NCBI GenBank assembly: GCA_003532515.1
Contig: DOEX01000007.1
Location: forward strand, 11,335 to 19,787
From: Anaerolineaceae bacterium
GTDB taxonomy: Bacteria; Chloroflexota; Anaerolineae; Anaerolineales; Anaerolineaceae
Direction of reading: 5' to 3'
DNA: 8,453 bases
Made by a program: the position numbers and the translations under genes. The stretch's first letter is position 1, and each line of letters begins with the position of its first letter. This document shows, in pieces, positions 5,506-8,453 of the stretch. The notes beneath the pieces were generated by a model that saw only the letters and a list, made by a program, of their open reading frames with translations, ran no database searches and was not told where the DNA came from.

Positions 5506-6944
5506 TCCTTGATCAACCAGCTCGCAGAAATTAGTCCTAAACCAATCCAATAGTAAGGTAAGCCAAAGGTGTCCAGGCTGAACCCTTCGATGATCATAGC
5601 CAATACGATCAGTTTTCCCACCAAGCCCATTGCCTTTAGAAGACTATCGCTAGATTCTCTGTCTAGTTCGTTGGCATTGCGCCAATGGATCAACAGCCAG
5701 GAAACGAACAAAGCAAAACCAACGATTCCGGTCTCAGAAAGCAGCCTCACCCATAGATTCTTGGCATTGGGGATAAAGTTTTGTGTCAGGACGACTTTAT
5801 TGATCTCAGGCAGCCGCGTTCCAAAGTCAGGTGCAGTTAGCGGAAAGTAATATCCCGGAATTCCAAAACCCGCACCTAAAAAGGGATAGAGTTGAAACAC
5901 ATGAAAAGCTGCCATCCAGTAAATAATACGTTCTGCAAAACTCAGCTTTGATGCCCAACCCAGGAAACCGAAATCGATGAAGCGCTGGATGTCAAAAAGT
6001 CCGGCCATTCGTGGTTCAATTTTTGTCATTATGTATCCAGCCAATAAGACCACAGCAACCAATCCAAGCAATAAACCGCTCCAGATTCCGAGACAGAATA
6101 AGCGTTGTTTTGCCAGACTGAAACTGGCGTTTCTCTTATCGGATTTCTTGTTGATCCAGTTATTCGTTATTCTAAAAACAGCATAAGCAGCCAGAATGAT
6201 CATGGTTATCCAGCCAATTCGCGAAAAACTGATGAATAATGTGATCACTGCCAACAGAAAAAAAACCGTTTCATATTGGATTTTGTTGAACATTTTCTTT
6301 TTGAAAATGCTCTGTCCACTCAGGCTCAACCCAAACCAGATCGGGATGAAGACCATATTTAATTCGTGAGCTAACCATGATGGTTCGTAGGCTAAGCCTG
6401 ATGCTCGCGCTGGGTAAAGCATCCCATTCGCAGAAATGACTGCCTGGACTCGATACATCCACTCTGGAAATCGCTCTAATGCCAACCAGGTTCCATATTG
6501 AATCCAAGAAACTGCCATGAGGGCGATTCCACCAATACTGATCCAAAGTAATGCTGTACGCAATTTTTCCTGGCTTTTAACCATGAAAATGGTAACCAGG
6601 TAAAAACCCAGACCCATTCCAAAGGTGACCAAAACTTCAGCACTGTTTCTCCACCAAGGGATATCCCGAAAAGTTGGAACAAAATGAAAGTAAGCTAAGA
6701 GGGTAGAGATGGTGCCGAAAAGAAAGAAAATAAGTAGAGGTTTAACTTGGTAAGGTAGTTTGCGTCCGTTCTTAAAAAAGGCTGGTAACCACCAAAAAAT
6801 CAGGATAACCGCCATGGGCAAAAAAGCCAGGGGAGCCACACTGGTTCCACCAAAGGCTCTGGAAAGCAATGTAAAACTACTCACTGGCAATACAACTAGC
6901 AGTGTTTTCCATGAGATGGATAACAAGCATTGTGAGAGGGTCAT
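5448..6944 (-). CDS. O-antigen ligase/polymerase-like membrane protein (Wzy_C family)
   Basis: This 498-residue protein is very hydrophobic, with about 11-12 predicted membrane segments by eye (for example 6-27, 36-58, 68-89, 103-122, 130-150, 225-258, 284-305, 398-420, 440-475). Family marks are SFSRIGW (239-245), the YPFLGAGFGIPGYY loop (353-366) and the final NLWVRLLSETGIVGF (396-410), typical of Wzy/WaaL-type proteins. A large polar loop lies around 306-395. Such proteins join lipid-linked oligosaccharide repeat units or transfer glycans outside the cytoplasmic membrane. Whether it is a polymerase or a ligase cannot be told from sequence, but pairing with a Wzz-like gene favours polymerase. 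The ATG overlaps the stop of the wzz-like gene by one base (TAATG), with GAGG as ribosome site (6949-6952), so translation is coupled. Its last 58 nt lie antisense to the prenyl synthase gene, and no terminator was seen there. Confidence 0.87.
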   Translation of the reverse strand: MTLSQCLLSISWKTLLVVLPVSSFTLLSRAFGGTSVAPLAFLPMAVILIFWWLPAFFKNGRKLPYQVKPLLIFFLFGTISTLLAYFHFVPTFRDIPWWRNSAEVLVTFGMGLGFYLVTIFMVKSQEKLRTALLWISIGGIALMAVSWIQYGTWLALERFPEWMYRVQAVISANGMLYPARASGLAYEPSWLAHELNMVFIPIWFGLSLSGQSIFKKKMFNKIQYETVFFLLAVITLFISFSRIGWITMIILAAYAVFRITNNWINKKSDKRNASFSLAKQRLFCLGIWSGLLLGLVAVVLLAGYIMTKIEPRMAGLFDIQRFIDFGFLGWASKLSFAERIIYWMAAFHVFQLYPFLGAGFGIPGYYFPLTAPDFGTRLPEINKVVLTQNFIPNAKNLWVRLLSETGIVGFALFVSWLLIHWRNANELDRESSDSLLKAMGLVGKLIVLAMIIEGFSLDTFGLPYYWIGLGLISASWLIKDQKSAKTGANIEVTNDIKA

Positions 6945-7744
6945 TAGTCCTCAGCCTGAATCTTAAAAACGGGTAATTCAAATACAATTAATGACAAAAC
7001 CAAGCCAATTAGTGCGCCTGCCAGCATCAAATTACTTCTTGTTCCCTGGACCGATTCCTCCGGGATGGAGGCTGGTTGAAATTGGCTGATTTGCAAGTCT
7101 TTGGTCAAGCCTAAAGCTTTAGGTGCTTCAACCAAAATTACATCGTGGGCATTATTAGTAAGATTGTTTACTTCGTCAGCGGTCAGGTTTTGGCAAAAAC
7201 TGGTTTCGAGTACCATCGGATCAGTTTGGCAATCTTCTATGGAAGTGATGGTCCATTTTGCCTCTGAAACCAGCAAAGCGTGCTCATAAGCTTCACTAAG
7301 GCGGTTGAAGGCAACTTCTACCCAATTGCTCGCAATTCTGGCAGCAATCTCAGGGTCCTCATCACGAACTTTGATTACTGTGGTCATCAACCTACGTTCG
7401 ATCATGCTGGTTTTCTTCAATTGAGCTAATGTCGTCGGATTTCCTGCGGATTCTTCAAGTCTGAGCACTTCATTCGTAATATCCGGATGATACATCAGCT
7501 GTCCGATCAATTCCAGTTGAGAGTCCACCATCACTTCGGTTACGTTAGTATCCTGAACCAATTCGAGATTTGTGATGAGGTAAGATTCCGCTTCGTACTT
7601 TGGCAGAAAAACTAAGCTTACCAAAAGCCCAACAACAGCAAAGATGATCATTAAGCTGAAACTGACCAGGTATTGGTGCTGTTTCATCTTTAGAAAACCT
7701 GGTACAAAATAGTTGCCGGAATAATCACTCAATTTTTGGGTCAT
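6944..7744 (-). CDS. Wzz-like polysaccharide chain-length determinant protein
   Basis: This 266-residue protein has the two-membrane-segment layout of polysaccharide co-polymerases. A short cytoplasmic N-terminus comes first, then TM1 (about 25-47, ending VFLPKYEAES), an extracytoplasmic helical region, and TM2 (about 239-258) preceded by the Pro-containing stretch FQPASIPEESVQ. The family sets the modal length of polymers made by Wzy and works in the cytoplasmic membrane. It is shorter than enterobacterial Wzz (about 325) and ends soon after TM2 with no tyrosine-kinase domain or Tyr-rich tail. Two Cys (in EDCQTDP and FCQNL) lie in the external domain and could form a disulfide, which is inference. 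The ribosome site is AGGAG (7749-7753), 4 nt before the ATG. It is the first gene of the two-gene wzz/wzy unit. A more distant Wzz-like role, such as a secretion-associated membrane adaptor, is the alternative. Confidence 0.82.
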   Translation of the reverse strand: MTQKLSDYSGNYFVPGFLKMKQHQYLVSFSLMIIFAVVGLLVSLVFLPKYEAESYLITNLELVQDTNVTEVMVDSQLELIGQLMYHPDITNEVLRLEESAGNPTTLAQLKKTSMIERRLMTTVIKVRDEDPEIAARIASNWVEVAFNRLSEAYEHALLVSEAKWTITSIEDCQTDPMVLETSFCQNLTADEVNNLTNNAHDVILVEAPKALGLTKDLQISQFQPASIPEESVQGTRSNLMLAGALIGLVLSLIVFELPVFKIQAED

Positions 7745-7765
7745 AACACTCCTGATCTCGAACTG

Positions 7766-7794
7766 ATTTTAGCATCACCGGGTAAACTTATCAA
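7766..7794 (-). promoter_or_regulatory. Promoter of the wzz-wzy unit
   Basis: On the minus strand TTGATA (7789-7794) and TAAAAT (7766-7771) are separated by exactly 17 nt, and a TG lies one base before the -10 (TGCTAAAAT). This is a good sigma-70-type promoter. Transcription would start near 7759, about 15 nt before the ATG, with the AGGAG ribosome site inside that short leader. Confidence 0.75.
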
Positions 7795-7821
7795 ACCATA
7801 CATCGACAAAGGCATTTGGAT

Positions 7822-8453
7822 ATGAAAACTATTGAAATTTCCAAACCACTACTCTCATGCCAGGATACCCTGGGCGAATCACCCTTGTGGGACCACCGCC
7901 GGAATGCGCTCTTTTGGGTGGACATTGACGAGGGTCTCATCCAATCCTACCAACTTTCAAGTCAGGAAACTGAAACATGGGCGGTAAGCAAAAATATTGG
8001 CTGTATTGCATTGCATGCCAATGGCGGTTTCATCGTTGCGACTGAATCAGGTTTGAGTTATTGGGACCCAGAAACCTCCTGCAAAAATGAGTTCTTATCG
8101 GTTAAGCATTCACACCCGGACAACCTGTTCAACGATGGCAAGGTAGATCCTTTTGGAAGATTTTGGATTGGCAGCAAAGGACCCAAAGGAAGCTCCAACC
8201 TTTGGATGTTTCAGGGTAATAAACTTGAGGTCAAAATCAACGATCTTTGGATCAGTAACGGTCTGGATTGGGCAGTGAACGAAGGAGTTTTTTACCACAC
8301 CGATTCGGGCGATAAGACGATTTATCGCTACGATATTGATTTGAAAATGGCTGAGTTGTCAAACCGCAGCTGCTTTTTCCAGCCAGAAAATGGCACACCT
8401 GATGGTTTGACGATTGATAGTGATGGAAATATTTGGACGGCTATCTGGGATGG
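7822..8453 (+). CDS. SMP-30/gluconolactonase-family protein, 3' truncated
   Basis: The frame is open from ATG 7822 to the window end, giving 210 codons of a family usually near 290-300 residues. The protein is a six-bladed beta-propeller hydrolase related to regucalcin and sugar lactonases. The three metal ligands of human SMP-30 have counterparts at near-identical positions: Glu19 in GESPLWD, Asn146 in SNGLDW and Asp194 in TPDGLTID. Asn104 in FNDGKVDPFGRFW matches the substrate-site Asn103. The substrate-binding Arg two residues earlier in the human protein is Leu102 here, so the preferred substrate probably differs from simple aldonolactones. A likely role is opening a sugar lactone in the cytoplasm. 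An AAGG at 7809-7812 is a plausible ribosome site. It is divergent from wzz with 77 bp between them. No clear promoter for it was recognised there. Confidence 0.88.
   Translation, partial: MKTIEISKPLLSCQDTLGESPLWDHRRNALFWVDIDEGLIQSYQLSSQETETWAVSKNIGCIALHANGGFIVATESGLSYWDPETSCKNEFLSVKHSHPDNLFNDGKVDPFGRFWIGSKGPKGSSNLWMFQGNKLEVKINDLWISNGLDWAVNEGVFYHTDSGDKTIYRYDIDLKMAELSNRSCFFQPENGTPDGLTIDSDGNIWTAIWD

Overview
The window carries nine protein-coding genes, the first and last cut by the window edges. Base composition is mid-GC by eye. The gene mix suggests a bacterium of the Chloroflexota (Anaerolineae-like): a Band_7_1-type SPFH protein, an FMN-dependent isopentenyl-diphosphate isomerase (type 2), a prenyl synthase with an Actinobacteria/Chloroflexota-like second Asp motif, and a monocistronic acyl carrier protein (ACP). 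The taxonomic call is an inference from protein flavour, not from a marker gene.

Layout, left to right. (1) 2-946 (+): the 3' part of an SPFH/Band-7 protein ending in an excisionase-like helix-turn-helix, followed by a clear terminator hairpin. (2) 1026-3034 (+): a two-gene unit with ATGA overlap, encoding paralogues of the beta and alpha subunits of succinyl-CoA synthetase. The alpha subunit lacks the phosphorylated catalytic histidine and its partner glutamate. It ends at a hairpin that serves as a bidirectional terminator. (3) 3141-3377 (-): an ACP with its own extended -10 promoter. (4) 3453-5505 (+): an isoprenoid unit, type-2 IPP isomerase and a trans-prenyl diphosphate synthase, overlapping by 11 nt. 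(5) 5448-7744 (-): a polysaccharide unit, a Wzz-like chain-length protein then a Wzy/O-antigen-ligase-like membrane protein, driven by a recognisable -35/-10 promoter. Its 3' end overlaps the prenyl synthase gene by 58 nt. (6) 7822-8453 (+): the 5' part of an SMP-30/gluconolactonase-family gene, running off the window.

How they fit together: the isomerase balances IPP and DMAPP, and the prenyl synthase condenses them into longer prenyl diphosphates. Such products could become lipids, quinones or the undecaprenyl carrier used in polysaccharide export, so the facing Wzz/Wzy unit may be loosely related. The SucCD-like pair is the most unusual part. It keeps the CoA-binding and ATP-grasp frameworks but has lost the phosphohistidine chemistry that defines the family. 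It may be an acyl-CoA ligase with a different mechanism, or a nucleotide/CoA-binding regulator. No tRNA, rRNA, CRISPR array, insertion sequence or attachment site was seen.
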